This document shows positions 46,456 through 57,656 of a DNA stretch of 64,000 bases, piece after piece (position 1 is the first letter of the stretch; every line of letters starts with the position of its first letter). The stretch is from Ailurus styani. Lineage: Eukaryota; Chordata; Mammalia; Carnivora; Ailuridae. The stretch spans positions 441,225-505,224 of the forward strand of contig LNAC01000860.1 in the NCBI GenBank assembly GCA_002007465.1, read 5' to 3'. A program made the position numbers and the translations under genes. The notes beneath the pieces are model-generated. The model did not search any database. It saw nothing but the letters and a program-made list of their open reading frames with translations, and was not told the DNA's origin.

Positions 46456-46464
46456 GGCAGACCT

Positions 46465-46635
46465 GGATGAAACTGGGCTCTGGCCCTGGCAATCGAATGA
46501 CCTTGCACACTCTCCACCTCTCCGCGTCTTGTGGTTCACATCTGTGAAACAGAGATGACAATCCACTCCGAGTTTCGATGTGAGGATGAAGAGAATTAAA
46601 AATTGGAAGTACTTTGTAGTGTTTGGCGTAGAAGC
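46465..46635 (+). repeat. MIR SINE
   Basis: 'aactgggctctggccctgg', 'cacatctgtgaaacagagat', 'gaggatgaagagaattaaaa'. Confidence 0.7.
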
Positions 46636-46734
46636 TAGTGGTGTCCCCTATGCTTTCTCCTCCCCTCCTTCCAGCTTCTGACACTTACGGACTGGCCTGG
46701 AAGCCATAACTGAAGAGAGATATGAATTATTAAT

Positions 46735-46930
46735 GTAGCTCCTCCTTCATCACTTAACCCCGGCTGCTAGTCGGTTCTATACATCGTATCTCATCCTTTT
46801 CAAGCACAGCTGGAGAGGTTTCACCCCTGGTTCCCTGGTGAGAGGACTGAGATCATTTGCCCCATGCCACACAGCTGGGAGGGGATGACCTAAAGTAGAA
46901 CCCAGGAAGTGGATTTGCAGGGACCTCAGA
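46735..46930 (-). repeat. MIR SINE, reversed
   Basis: 'tcatttgccccatgccacac' and 'agctgggaggggatgaccta' follow the reversed MIR core. Together with the copy at 46465 it forms a facing pair. Confidence 0.6.
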
Positions 46931-47077
46931 ACTGATTGCTAAGTGTTCAGAAATTCTGGGAGTTAATGGTTGTTGAACAGAGCCATTATTAAAGTGACAT
47001 TATAATAAGCTTAGAATTAAATAAATCATATTAAGAACAAAGATAAAAATACCGAAAACTCAAAACTAATTCTTTTT

Positions 47078-47259
47078 CTTTTTTTTTTAAAGACTGTATT
47101 TATTTATTTGGCACAGAGAGAGAAAACACAAGCAGAGGGAGAGGGAGAAGGAGGCTCCCTGCTAAGCAGGGAGCCTGACACTGGGTTCGATCCCAGGACC
47201 CTGGGATCATGACCTGAGCCTAAAGCAAATGCTTAACTGACTGCGCAACCCAGGCACCC
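47078..47259 (-). repeat. Carnivore tRNA-Lys SINE
   Basis: Reversed copy with 'gaggctccctgctaagcagg' and head end 'gcgcaacccaggcaccccc'. Flanked by similar 'CTAATT(A)CTTTT' sequences. Confidence 0.94.
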
Positions 47260-47289
47260 CCTAATTACTTTTCTACATTTTGCTATCAC

Positions 47290-47510
47290 CTATGCCAGCA
47301 GCCAGCAAAATTATGCTGGCTAAGTCTGTTCCATCACCTATTTTTGTAAATAAAATCTTATTGAAACACAACCATACCCATTTGTTTTATTTATGGCTGC
47401 TTTCTAACTAAAATGACAGAGTCGAATAGCTACAACATAGAACACCATGACCTGGAAACCCTAAGGTATTTACAATTGGGCCCTGACCAATGCCTGACTA
47501 AACTCTTGAA
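47290..47510 (-). repeat. hAT-type DNA transposon fossil
   Basis: 'tttttgtaaataaaatctta', 'ttgaaacacaaccatacccat' region, 'tatttatggctgctttctaa' and 'gacagagtcgaatagctac' match the reversed right half of a widespread non-autonomous hAT element. Confidence 0.7.
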
Positions 47511-47683
47511 GTTATTTATGTGTATTTTATCTGTAGGTTGGAAACACTACATAACGGCGTGTTACTGCACATAACTTCCCAAGTCTGCATCCAGTGATAT
47601 CATATTGGTAGCTTGAAAGCAGCCACGAGGGGGGTATTTCCATCATGAAAATTGACAAACACCACAAATCAGGATTTCTTTCT

Positions 47684-47695
47684 TTTTTTAAATTT

Positions 47696-47734
<39 letters not shown>

Positions 47735-47910
47735 TTTTTTAGAAAAAGAGAGTGTGTGCAGAGGAGCAGACAGAGGGAAAGAGAGAATCTCAAGCAGGCT
47801 CTGTGTTAAGCTTGAAGCCCAACATGGGGCTTAGTCCCACCACCCTGAGATCATGACCTGAACCAAAACCAAGAGTCAGATGCTCAACCGACTGAGCCAC
47901 CCAAGTGTCC
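47684..47910 (-). repeat. Carnivore SINE (first of a tandem pair)
   Basis: A (TTTA)n-rich tail at about 47695-47738, with reversed body and head end 'ctgagccacccaagtgtcc'. Followed directly by another SINE in the same orientation. Confidence 0.93.
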
Positions 47911-47919
47911 CAAGAATTT

Positions 47920-48134
47920 ATTTATTTTTTATTTTTTTAATTTTTTTAAAGATTTTATTTATTTATGTGATAGAGAGAGAGAGAGACAGCAAGAGAAGGA
48001 ATATAAGCAGAGGGAGAGGGAGAAGCAGGCTCCCCGCGGAGCAGGAAGCCCAATGTGGGTCTTGATTCCAGTACCCTGGGATCATGACCTGAGCCAAAGG
48101 CAGACGCTTAACGACTGAGCCACCCAGGTGCCCC
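47920..48134 (-). repeat. Carnivore SINE (second of a tandem pair)
   Basis: Reversed copy bounded by CAAGAATTT at 47911-47919 and 48135-48143, so it inserted at the head edge of the previous SINE or in its flank. Confidence 0.93.
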
Positions 48135-48143
48135 AAGAATTTC

Positions 48144-48290
48144 ATTTTTGTTCATAGTTTGCTTTGGGAGAACCAGTCCCTGAGCATTAACCAGTGTATC
48201 ATTGAACCCAGGTGTCTCAAAAGTTATTCTTAAGTAGGGTTAGGGTTCATTTGGGGAGAAATAATTGTGATATATAGATAGAAAGATAAT

Positions 48291-48329
<39 letters not shown>

Positions 48330-49259
48330 GACAGATACATAGATAAATAGATACATAGATTGATCTTGCAAAACTATTGTACAAATGTTTCCCATTTGAT
48401 TGATTTAAACTTGGGCAATGGGAAAAGTCTTCCAAACCAAGCAAGTAAATATTATTACATGGCATAAGAGTCTTTTATAAGACTGTTGTCTTTGTGTCTG
48501 ATGCCAGGACTTCAAATTCATAGGACAGACACTTAGGAAGGGAAGATGGATGCAAAGCTGGGAGAGCAAGGGCAAATTGGAGCCCCAAGCACAAGCTCCT
48601 GAGGATGGACCAAATCCCATGTCAGTCTTGTTGCCTCTGACCCTGGTGTTGGTGTCCTGAAGAAGCTGGCTCCTTTACCATGAAACTGAGCATGCACACC
48701 TGACCCAGCAGTCCAAGATGCTGAAGGAGGATTCAGTGGAAGATGGAGCCCTAATAGCCCTAGCCACTGTCACACACCAGTGAGACAAACTGTTGCCAAT
48801 CATGTAGAAACTAAAAAAATGGCTGCTGCTCCACTCCTTCCTTCCAAATCTTTTACAGTAATTTCTTGTGAGAAATATACAGAAAAGAGAGTTCTTGGAA
48901 AGAGAAACCTGATCAGGTTGACATATCTCAAAGCCACCATACCTTTCCAGCATACCTCCTTGGAAATGATTCAGGAAAAGGTCAAAGAACCTCCACATGC
49001 TATTCTTTCAGGTTGGAGCTGGATGAATGTACCTCTAATACTGAGCTATATTCATGTAAAAGAAAAGTCATTTAATAATAATATTTGCTTGGCTTGGCTT
49101 GGAAGGTGATTCCAGTTGACCAAGTTTAAATCAGTGTCAAATGGAAAACACATGGTTTGCATTATTTACCAATAGAAATTATCGACATTATAAGCAGCCA
49201 GATGATTAATTCTAGTATGTTTTGTGTTAAGCAGCAGAAGAGAGTAGAGGGGAAGGGCA
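48144..49259. other. Unique DNA with (GATA)n
   Basis: A GATA tetranucleotide microsatellite lies at about 48291-48328. The remainder is unique. Overlapping frames of 107-109 residues (48675-49109) lie on opposite strands with no domain recognised. Confidence 0.45.
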
Positions 49260-49276
49260 CTAGTGAAGGGTCTCTT

Positions 49277-49484
49277 TTTTTTTTTTTTTTTAAAGATTTT
49301 ATTTTTATTTATTTCACAGAGGGAGAGAGAACACAAGGAGTCAGAGAGGAAGGCAGAGACGGAGAGAGGGGGAAGCAGGCTCCCTGCTGAGCAGGGAGCC
49401 CGATACGGGCCTCGATCCCAGTACCCTGAGATCATGACCTGAGCCGAAAGCAGAGGCTTTAACCCACTGAGCCACCCAGGCGCC
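49277..49484 (-). repeat. Carnivore tRNA-Lys SINE
   Basis: TSD CTAGTGAAGGGTCTCTT at 49260-49276 and 49485-49501, a perfect 17-bp duplication, with a near-consensus body. Confidence 0.97.
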
Positions 49485-49549
49485 CTAGTGAAGGGTCTCT
49501 TATGTACCAGATGCTTTACATATGATATGCATTCTTACTTTGTCAACTG

Positions 49550-50035
49550 GATGTTGTGATTAAGAGGATGGAGTCAGGCTACCTGGGGTGTAATCCAGGA
49601 TCAGTAGTAATTTGGCAAATGTGAACTTCGGTAAGTTATTTAACTGCTCTGTGCCTCAGTTTTCTTCACTTGTACCTTGTACAAAGGATCTTTGGATGAT
49701 TAGACAAGAAACTACATTCAAAGGGGTGCCTGGGTATCTCAGTTCAGCTAGTTAAGTGACTGACTCTTGGTTTCAGCTCAGGTCATGATCATGGGGTCCT
49801 GAGGTTGAACCCTGCCTCGGCTCCTTGCTCAATGCAGAGTCTGGGGGAGATTTCCTCTCTCCCTTCCCCTCTGCCCACCCCCCTCCACCTGCTTACATAC
49901 CTGGTCTCTAAGTAAATAAAAAAATAAATAAAATCTTAGAAAAAAAAAAGAAACTGCATTCAAAGACTGTTAGAAGAATTTGAGGCTCTGGAAATAGCAC
50001 AATAAATGTTATGATTATGATTATGATTTGGTCCT
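49550..50035 (+). repeat. MIR SINE, split by a SINE
   Basis: Left part: 'aagaggatggagtcaggcta', 'actgctctgtgcctcagttt'. Right part: 'tagcacaataaatgttatga'. The carnivore SINE at 49722-49948 interrupts it. Confidence 0.85.
49722..49948 (+). repeat. Carnivore tRNA-Lys SINE
   Basis: Inserted in the MIR; flanked by GAAACTACATTCAAA and GAAACTGCATTCAAA (one mismatch). It has an eight-base-longer head than usual ('ctcagttcagctagttaagt'). Confidence 0.95.
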
Positions 50036-50309
50036 CTCCACAAGATGATGTGTCAGAAATCATCCTTAGCATTGGCTAAGAAATTGAAAGAGAAATCAAA
50101 TGACTCATCAAACTTTACTAGGTACCGTAGCCCCATTCTTTCCATCATTGGAGTCCATGCCATTTCTAATAGACCATTCAGGATCTGAGTGTCTGAACAC
50201 CTGTCAAGGGCAAAGCCCTTTGCTAGGCCTAGCTGATTGGACATTGGACTTTCACTAGGAAAACAGAGGGACATGGAATGAAGAGGGTTATTTGAACTAT
50301 ACTACAGAG

Positions 50310-50311
50310 TT

Positions 50312-50355
<44 letters not shown>
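50310..50355. repeat. (TTTA)n microsatellite
   Basis: About eleven TTTA units without a recognisable SINE body beside them. Confidence 0.95.
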
Positions 50356-50789
50356 TCCCAGGAAAAGGACCTGTATTCCCTTTGGAAAGCACTGAGGATA
50401 CAGCCGAAGATTTTGAGCGGTATAGAGACATGGTTTATTTTGCCATATCCTGTAGGAATCTGCTCCCTAATCAAGCAAAAGTTGGTGTTTTTTGGATAAC
50501 TATCAAATAAATCATCTGTGAGAAAATTCCAGCTATTTACTGAGTAATCTTTGAACTATCCAACTGGAACTTGGCTAACCAGTGCATGTCTCTGTTGGTG
50601 GTATTCTATTCCACAAGGCTCTCCAAGCTAGATCTTGTGGATCTAGCATTTTCTACTCTTTCCTCTCCATCACCACCACACCCCCAAACCATTAAGCAAG
50701 TCCTGTCAATTCATGCACCTCAAAGCAGCTCTGTGACTCCCTTCCTTCCCAGCCCTCATGGTCTCTCACTGTGCCAGGCAGTCCCACAT

Positions 50790-51005
50790 AGTAGTTACAG
50801 CCCTGGCTCTGGACCCCCAGACTATCTGGAGCAGTATTCTTTCTCTGTCAGGAACTAGCTAGAATGGCCCGGGCAAGGTACATACACTTTCTGGCTCAGA
50901 GGCTGTTGAGGAATTAAAAGAGTTAATTGTAGTAACATGTTTCAAACAGTGCCCTATTTTATAGGAGGAACTCAGTGAATGTTGTTGCTGCTGCTGCTGA
51001 CGATG
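50790..51005 (+). repeat. MIR SINE
   Basis: 'gttacagccctggctctgg', 'ctttctggctcagaggctgt', 'gaggaattaaaagagttaat', and 'ctcagtgaatgttgttgctg', ending in a short GCT run. Confidence 0.75.
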
Positions 51006-51229
51006 ACAACACCATCTCATTATCCAATGTCTGTGGCTCCAGAGCCTCCTCACTCTATAGCAATGTTGACATTGATACCTGGGCTTCGTGTCTACACTTG
51101 CCTCCTCTCCACCTTCACTTTACTACCAGCATACAAACTCCCTGCTGCTCTTATGATACTACTTGTGAGAATGTTACTAAGGGCACCCCACAAATACCCC
51201 TCAATATATAGCCCTGTGTATCTCCAGGA

Positions 51230-51985
51230 GCTTCATGTCTTTTATACTCCTGTCACTTTATGCTCCAACACAGACCAATTACTTATGATCTCTGAAAGAC
51301 ATCACGTTATGTCTATCCAAACTTATGTGGCATTAGAAATGTCTTTTCCTTAGACAGATCATTCTAGACCACCATACTCTGCTCTCCTTTTCCTAACCTT
51401 TTCTCTCACTTCCCTTGCTCCAATTTATTGTTTCCTGTAGCACTTGCATATTCTACATTTATTTGTGTATGCATTATTGATCTGTATCTCCTACTAGAAA
51501 GAACATCAGGCAGAGTCTTTGTCATGTTCATCATTGTATTGCTAGCATCAAGAGTGGTACCTACCTAAGGGTATCTGTTAATTAAGTATTTGTAGAAGAA
51601 AGGAGCAAGGAGTATGTGAAGTAACAAATAAAGGGACTTCTTGTACCTCTGCTTTCATAGTCTACCCTCTCTGATATGAAACCTTTCCCTACCTTGTCAT
51701 CCATGAGAATTCTGATTCATACATCAAAATCTAAATCAATCACTAACTCCATTGTAAAGTTTCCCTTGATTTTCAAGTTAAGGTGAAGCTCTTTGCCTTT
51801 GCTGTCTTTGTGACTTGGGCTTACAATGATCACCACATGTGCAAATATTTAGAAAGTTGTCCCATATGTAGATTCTAAGACCCCCAGGACAGAGACAGTA
51901 TTTTGATGAGGCTGGCATAGGTTTGCATAAGCATTTGTAAAACCCTCCATAGATGGTTATTGGATTGAATTGGGTGTCCCCGGAG
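51230..51985 (+). repeat. L2 LINE 3' fragments (two)
   Basis: At 51230-51595, 'cctactagaaagaacatcag' and 'tgtattgctagcatcaagag' fit the L2 end. At 51650-51985, 'gattctaagacccccaggac' and 'gtattttgatgaggctggca' fit a second, overlapping L2 end. Limits are approximate. Confidence 0.55.
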
Positions 51986-52699
51986 GTCCTCAGAGTGCTG
52001 CGGTGATGACTGACATGGTGGGAGAGGGGGCATGCCTCAATCAGAAACTCAGAGTCCCCCACACATAAGGCAGAATCTGAAATCCATATCACTCATAGAC
52101 CTTGGCCTCGGGAATAGGCTGCTCAGTTGCACAAGGATTGCACAGAGCAGGTGTTAATGGTAAGCTATGCTTTTGTTGGTAAATCAAATTCTAGGAAATT
52201 ACATGTAAAATCAGCCTGGGCATCCAGCTCATGACAGCCTGCCAATTCTGTCCATTAGTCTCCTATATCCACCCCTTCTAGGCTTTGAGAAAGTCGGGGG
52301 AAGCCTGGAGATTCCAAAAGAATTCCAAGTACAAAGCAATTTGTGAGCCAGAAATGTCTTTTCTCTCTTTGAATGAAACCATTCTTCTTCTTTTTCTTTT
52401 TATGTCGTACATAGAAAGTGGGTGGAACAACTACGGAAAATGAGTTTGGATGTACAAAACCCCAGCTGAGCTGGGGGATAAATGTTAGTTGGGAAGTTGA
52501 GTAAAGAGGAAGGGGGTTAGGGATGTGGGGAAAATAAACGGATAAACATTGAACCCTTCATATTCACAGCTGGTTCCAACCAGAGATTGAAAAAATCGGT
52601 ATTTATTCACACCTCAACCCTTAGGACATGGCTTAGATTATCGTTTCTAAGATTGTTCTAAGCCACTTTTGTGTGGCTTCTAAAGGAATTTATGATTAC

Positions 52700-52737
<38 letters not shown>

Positions 52738-52860
52738 CTCATCCTCTATACCCATTCTCAATTTCTTTGATCCTTGCCTTCTCTAAAGTTGGTGTATATG
52801 TTCTTAGAACAGACACTAAAAATTGACCACATTAGATATTTTCTTGCAAAAAATAAATCA
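51986..52860. other. Unique DNA with (CA)n
   Basis: A CA microsatellite lies at about 52700-52735. Nothing else is recognised. Confidence 0.45.
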
Positions 52861-53690
52861 CTAGGATATAATCCGAAAAATGCCAACTTTCAGCCTGAGT
52901 TGGAATCACTAGAAGCAAGCTGCCATTATTCACTATCTAATTAGGAAAAGTAAATCTGGCAAGATGTGTTTGAGGACAATTTGCCAAAGCAGTGAATATT
53001 GAGAGCAGCATAGAGGGCTCCCATAAAAGACAAGTTCTCACTCGAATACAAAGGGTGGAAGAAAGGCATTTCATGGAGACAGAATGGGGGAAAAGTCCCA
53101 TTTTTCTCTTGCTTTCTGTTCCCTGTGAGAATCAGAGTGTGCACAAAACCATGAAAACAATGGGCCCAGCTGCAGGGGCAATAAGGCAATTTATTAGGGA
53201 GATGACATTTTTAATGAGAAACACTTGCTGGAAGAGAACAAAAGGGCTTGTTTGGTCAGAAAGATGCTCTTGAATCTCCTCTGAAGTGCATGAAAAAGTA
53301 ATTTCATTTACGCGTCATACCCCGAGCAGTGGAATTTCCTCAAGGTCCAGATGTGGTCCGGCACAGATGCTGAACAAATGGAACGAATGTCCTGAGAGTT
53401 AAAAAAAAAAAAAAAAAGGAGCTCCAGGGAATTTTATGAGTTTTGTGGCCAAGAAAATCATTAGCAAAATAATGAGCTTAAAAAAGAAAGGACAACGTTG
53501 GCAATATGTTGTTAGATATGAAATTATTCATAATCATCTGAAATTAAATAGGGAGATCAGTTTTCAACTCAGAAAAATAGAAATTATAGGCATGGCTGCT
53601 GTAGTTCGTACTTCCTTGTTGGCTTTCTGAAAATGATTTAGTGAATATTGTTTTGGCCAGATTCCCAAAATGATTAAAAGTAATATAGTT
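52861..53690. other. Repeat-free unique DNA, candidate conserved non-coding block
   Basis: No interspersed repeat is recognised apart from an A17 run at 53401-53417. Base composition is even. The 93- and 82-residue opposing frames at 52941-53273 have no domain. Constraint is a guess based on absence of repeats. Confidence 0.3.
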
Positions 53691-54330
53691 ATAGCATGAG
53701 ATTGGAAAATTTAAAACACCAGGATTATTACCTTATAGACGTAATTCAGAGGCTTCCAGAAAGGGCAGTGCCAACATTTCGGCTGGAATTCCTCTCTGAG
53801 GAGCACTCACACACACAGGTGAGGCAGATGCAACCAGCGATAGCTTTCTCGAACAAGAAGAGCATGATCAAAGTGCCTCTCTGCACTAACTACAGGGCTG
53901 AGCAAACACAGGGTGTCCTGGACGGAGTGAGAGCCAGGAAATGTATATGGGCTTTTCTGAGCCAGATTTTCCCTCCCCAGCTTTGGCAGAGGCCTGTACG
54001 AGTGGGTTTGGAAGACCGTGGCTCATACAGGGTGTTTTTAGGTCTTTAGATTGGACCAACTATGTTTGAAAATTCAGAACAGAATAAGCCTTTGATTCAA
54101 GCATCAGATTAAAGCAACATAAGTCATGGGTGTGACTGCTGTTGGGAGATGGCCTCCTACAAGAGTTACCGAAGATACAGATTCTGAGGCAGCAGAAAGC
54201 AAGAAGGTAGAAAAAGCCAAGAGAGGGAAAGGTAGTCATTACTACCCGTGCACTGAAAGGACCAGGTGCCCTCTAAATGTCTCTCCAAGCCCCATGGTAT
54301 TTTCAGTATGGCGGCCATCTTGTGATCATG
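53691..54330. other. Unique DNA with a YY1-like site
   Basis: No repeat is recognised. ATGGCGGC at 54308-54315, inside a stretch whose other strand reads CAAGATGGCCGC, resembles a YY1 site. Confidence 0.35.
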
Positions 54331-54334
54331 GCGA

Positions 54335-54530
54335 CAACCAGGCTTTATCAGCACTTACTATGCACTAGTAACTATCTGAAGCTATGCCCACTCCTTAATT
54401 GTCACAAAGTCCTCACAAGAGCAGATACCATCATCCATCCCCATATTTTGGAATGAGGCACTGAGCTCAGTTAGGTCAGGTACATTGTCCCAAGTTACAC
54501 TGCCAGTTAGTGGTAACTTCGGAGGTTGAT
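54335..54530 (-). repeat. MIR SINE, reversed
   Basis: 'cagcacttactatgcactag', 'cacaaagtcctcacaagagc', 'caagttacactgccagttag'. Confidence 0.8.
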
Positions 54531-54799
54531 AATCTGCCCATGCATGCATTCACACTCACTGCATTTGTGCCAGCCTAGGGGGAAGGAGGTCTGCAAACTT
54601 GATGGGAGTTGGGGGAGGGGGGCAGCCACACAGGCCAGGAGTTAAGAGAACTGTCCCAGGCATTGTACCCTAGGGCAGTTTTCTCTGGCTCTGGGAAATA
54701 GATTTTAAATAAACCTCTTCAAAGCAGTAAATCATCTTCTATCTCTAAAGCAGATGGGTGGTAAACAAAGTTCGTGAAGTACTGCCCATACATATATTA

Positions 54800-55160
54800 A
54801 CCTAGTGCTTGAAATGTGTGTGGGGATCTTTAATTTGTCAATGAGATTGAGTAGGGATGCAGCCGCCAAGGCCAAAGCTCTTTATTATCCTATATCAGGA
54901 CATCACTGTTGTCTGTTTGCTGACATTACCTGGCATTGGCTCAGTAATGAGGCAGAAAATGACAAGGATCAAGAGCAATTAACACGCTCCCCGCAGATGT
55001 TTATTGCTATCTGCCTTAAGACAGCATTGAAGGAGTTCCCAGCAGCGTTTCCTTTTACAAGAAAAAGGCAGCCCTTCCCGTGCAGAAATCAGGTTGGCCA
55101 TAAGCCAACAAGGGTGATAGCGCTTTCAAGGACAAAGGACAATCAGGGCTTTTTATCCTA
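54800..55160. promoter_or_regulatory. Candidate enhancer with perfect NFI palindrome and DR1-like site
   Basis: A repeat-free segment. TTGGCCATAAGCCAA at 55094-55108 is an exact NFI full site (TTGGC N5 GCCAA). AGGACAAAGGACA at 55129-55141 is two AGGNCA half-sites spaced by one base, a nuclear-receptor DR1 form. A 118-residue open frame spans the same segment (54805-55161), but I recognise no domain in it. Regulatory role is inferred from motifs only. Confidence 0.35.
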
Positions 55161-55344
55161 GAATGACTGAATTCTGATCAGAGTTTTGAACAGAGGAAAT
55201 TTGGCCAAGAAATACATTTTCACTGGTCTCCATCTACCTGGTGCTTGCGAATGGGTATAGGGTAGCGCATGACTCTCGCCAGAACCAAGATCCAGAAAGG
55301 TCTCTTCAAACCAAAAATTGAGCCTTCCTATTAGTGGCTAATAG

Positions 55345-55640
55345 CTATGGAAAATATTTTATGCTGTACCATCCATGTTAGGCATTTTCCCTTTTATTCT
55401 TCCTGACAGCCCTAGAAAGGAGTTCCCATTATTCTTCCTTTGAATGTATTGGGAAATTTTGGCTCAGAACCCTTGGAACAGACAATTTGTTCAAGGTTAC
55501 ACAGCTAGTCAGAGGAAGTCAGGCGTATTCAGTGTGGTATGGCCATAGACAATACACAGGTAGTCAGAAATGGAGTCAAGAGTCATACCCAGGCTGTCTG
55601 AATTCCAAGCTAGTAATCTTAACCACTTGTAATAAAATTA
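55345..55640 (-). repeat. MIR SINE, reversed, internally expanded
   Basis: 'tcaaggttacacagctagtc', then a second MIR-like segment 'tacacaggtagtcagaaatg', 'gtcatacccaggctgtctga' and 'aatcttaaccacttgtaat'. The doubled middle suggests a duplication or two MIR copies. Confidence 0.8.
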
Positions 55641-55898
55641 CTATCCTTCATTTATTTGTTATATATTATATATTAGTCAAGTCTTGACCAAAATGACCAA
55701 AGAGAACAACTGTATAACAGGAGCTAAGAATATGAGTTTGGGGATAGAAATGAATGTTTTGAGAAGGTGACATTAAGTTTTGGATAAAGTAACTTGAAAT
55801 CACTCCAAATAGTGCAAGCATGAAATGGAGAGAAATTTGGGTTAGTTTATGGTACTGAAAGGCAAGGAGTGACCACAACCTTCAAAAGAAGTTGTACC

Positions 55899-56125
55899 AA
55901 GGGACGCCTGGGTGGGTCAGTTGGTTGAGTTACCAACTCCTGATTTTGGCTCAGGTCATGATCTTGAGATCGTGGGATCAAGCCCCGCATTGGGCTCTAT
56001 GCTCAGCAGGGAGTCTGCTTGAAGATTCTCTTTCTTCTTCTCCCTCTGCCCCTCCCCCTGCTTGCACACACTCTCCCTCTCTAAAATAAAGAAATAAATT
56101 GTAAAAAAAAAAAAAAAGAAGAAGA
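55899..56125 (+). repeat. Carnivore tRNA-Lys SINE
   Basis: TSD AGAAGTTGTACC at 55887-55898 and 56126-56137, with a long A-tail followed by a (GAA)n extension. Confidence 0.95.
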
Positions 56126-56137
56126 AGAAGTTGTACC

Positions 56138-56520
56138 TAGATGGAGAAAACCATCAGCATCTTTCTTCACCCTTTCTTTCCTTTGTCACCTGGTCTCATC
56201 TCTGCCTCTCTCTGTGTATACACTCTCTTCCCACTCCCTTTTCAGACCAGCTTCCCCTCACATGGCTGTCCAACACTTTTCAAACACATCCAGAATGACA
56301 ACAATCACAGCTTTGCAGTTAGAACCATCCAGAAGAGATTTTGATTTTCTCAACTTGAGTTAGGTTGGGTATCTTCCCAACTTCGTCCAATCCTGGGCCT
56401 GGTGGGCAAGGTCCCTTCTCCTGACATGGGGGGTTTGCTATAGAGAAAATTCATCTCTCACACTTGCGGAGCCTTTCCTCTGCTTTTGAACTCATTGATT
56501 GGTGCATTTGAGTAGAAGTC
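56138..56520. other. Unique DNA
   Basis: Nothing recognised with confidence. Confidence 0.4.
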
Positions 56521-56524
56521 CCTA

Positions 56525-56755
56525 ATGGTTAAGAGTTTGGGATTTAGAGTCAGATTGAATATAATGGATGGCTCTTATCACTCAGTCACTTATCAGTTCC
56601 ACAATTCTACAAATCGCTTAACCTTGCAGAATCTCAGATTCCTCCTTCAAAAAAGGGAAACCATCATCATCATAACTTCCAAGTATTGTGAAGATTCAGT
56701 AAAACCTAACCTTAGCAGAGTACCACCAAGTGTTGGCTGTTACTATCTTAAGAAA
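56525..56755 (+). repeat. MIR SINE
   Basis: 'gttaagagtttgggatttag', 'gcttaaccttgcagaatctc', 'cttagcagagtaccacca'. Confidence 0.7.
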
Positions 56756-56769
56756 AATAAACTCATTGC

Positions 56770-56905
56770 TAACATGAACAAGGTAGGGGATATTATGCCC
56801 ATTTCTGATGTAGAAACTGAAGGTTCAGGGAATTTCAGTAATTTCCCAATTTTTGCATAAAATGCAAATAATCAAACTAGAACTAGATCCCAGAGTGTGT
56901 CCCAT
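56770..56905 (-). repeat. MIR SINE, reversed
   Basis: 'gatattatgcccatttctga', 'tgtagaaactgaaggttcag'. With the previous copy this makes an inverted MIR pair about 15 bases apart. Confidence 0.65.
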
Positions 56906-57061
56906 TTGCCATGGCCCTCCATACAGGAAACCCCAGCAGAGAGAAATGAACTCTATAGAGGTAGAGGCAAATGATGAGTGGGGGGTGGAGATAGGATGGG
57001 GTGGGCCTCCAAGCCAGATCAACTCACACTATTTCAGGATTCTATCAAAGGTGAATACTTT

Positions 57062-57070
57062 TTTTTTTTT

Positions 57071-57120
<50 letters not shown>

Positions 57121-57279
57121 ACATGCACATGCATGAGGGAGAGAGAGAGAGAGAATCTTAAGCAGGCTCTATACCCAGCACAGGGCATAGAGCCAAACAC
57201 AGGATTCAATATCACAACCCTGAGATCATGACCTGAGCTGAAATAAAGAGTTGGATGCTTAACCAACTGAGGCACCCCA
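57062..57279 (-). repeat. Carnivore SINE with (GA)n
   Basis: A short tail, a GA microsatellite at about 57081-57119, the reversed body and head end 'actgaggcaccccag'. Flanked by AGGTGAATACTT / AGGTGAAGACTT. Confidence 0.92.
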
Positions 57280-57289
57280 GAGGTGAAGA

Positions 57290-57641
57290 CTTCTGTGTGC
57301 CTTCTCTTCTTTCTCCCATTTGGGTGTCCATATGAGCCTTAGATCATAGGCCACTGGGACAAAAATCTCTGCTTTGAAGGAAAGAATCAAAACGGTTACA
57401 AAGATTGGGTCAGCTATATTTCATTCAAAAAAGATTTATTAAGAATACATTTGTTTTCATGTGGAGATCAATCAAATTTTGTGCTTCATCTTTTTAAAAT
57501 AAATTTGTCCTAAGGTAAACTGATGATGAGGACTCAATAACATTGAACAAACATAAGGAAATGACAGAATGAGGATTTTTAGTTCTTCGAACATCCTTTC
57601 AAGGTATTTTTCAATCTGTAACGGAAACAATCAGACTATTT
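57290..57641. other. Unique DNA
   Basis: Nothing recognised. Confidence 0.4.
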
Positions 57642-57656
57642 AAATGGAGTAGTGTT

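Noticed and set aside
48234..48247. Interstitial telomere repeat (TAGGGTTAGGGTT)
   Set aside because: Only two units, within chance expectation for 64 kb.
48780..49109. 109-residue plus-strand frame
   Set aside because: A 107-residue frame overlaps on the other strand and neither has a recognisable domain.
54805..55161. 118-residue plus-strand frame as a small gene
   Set aside because: No recognised domain; the segment fits better as non-coding sequence with transcription-factor motifs.
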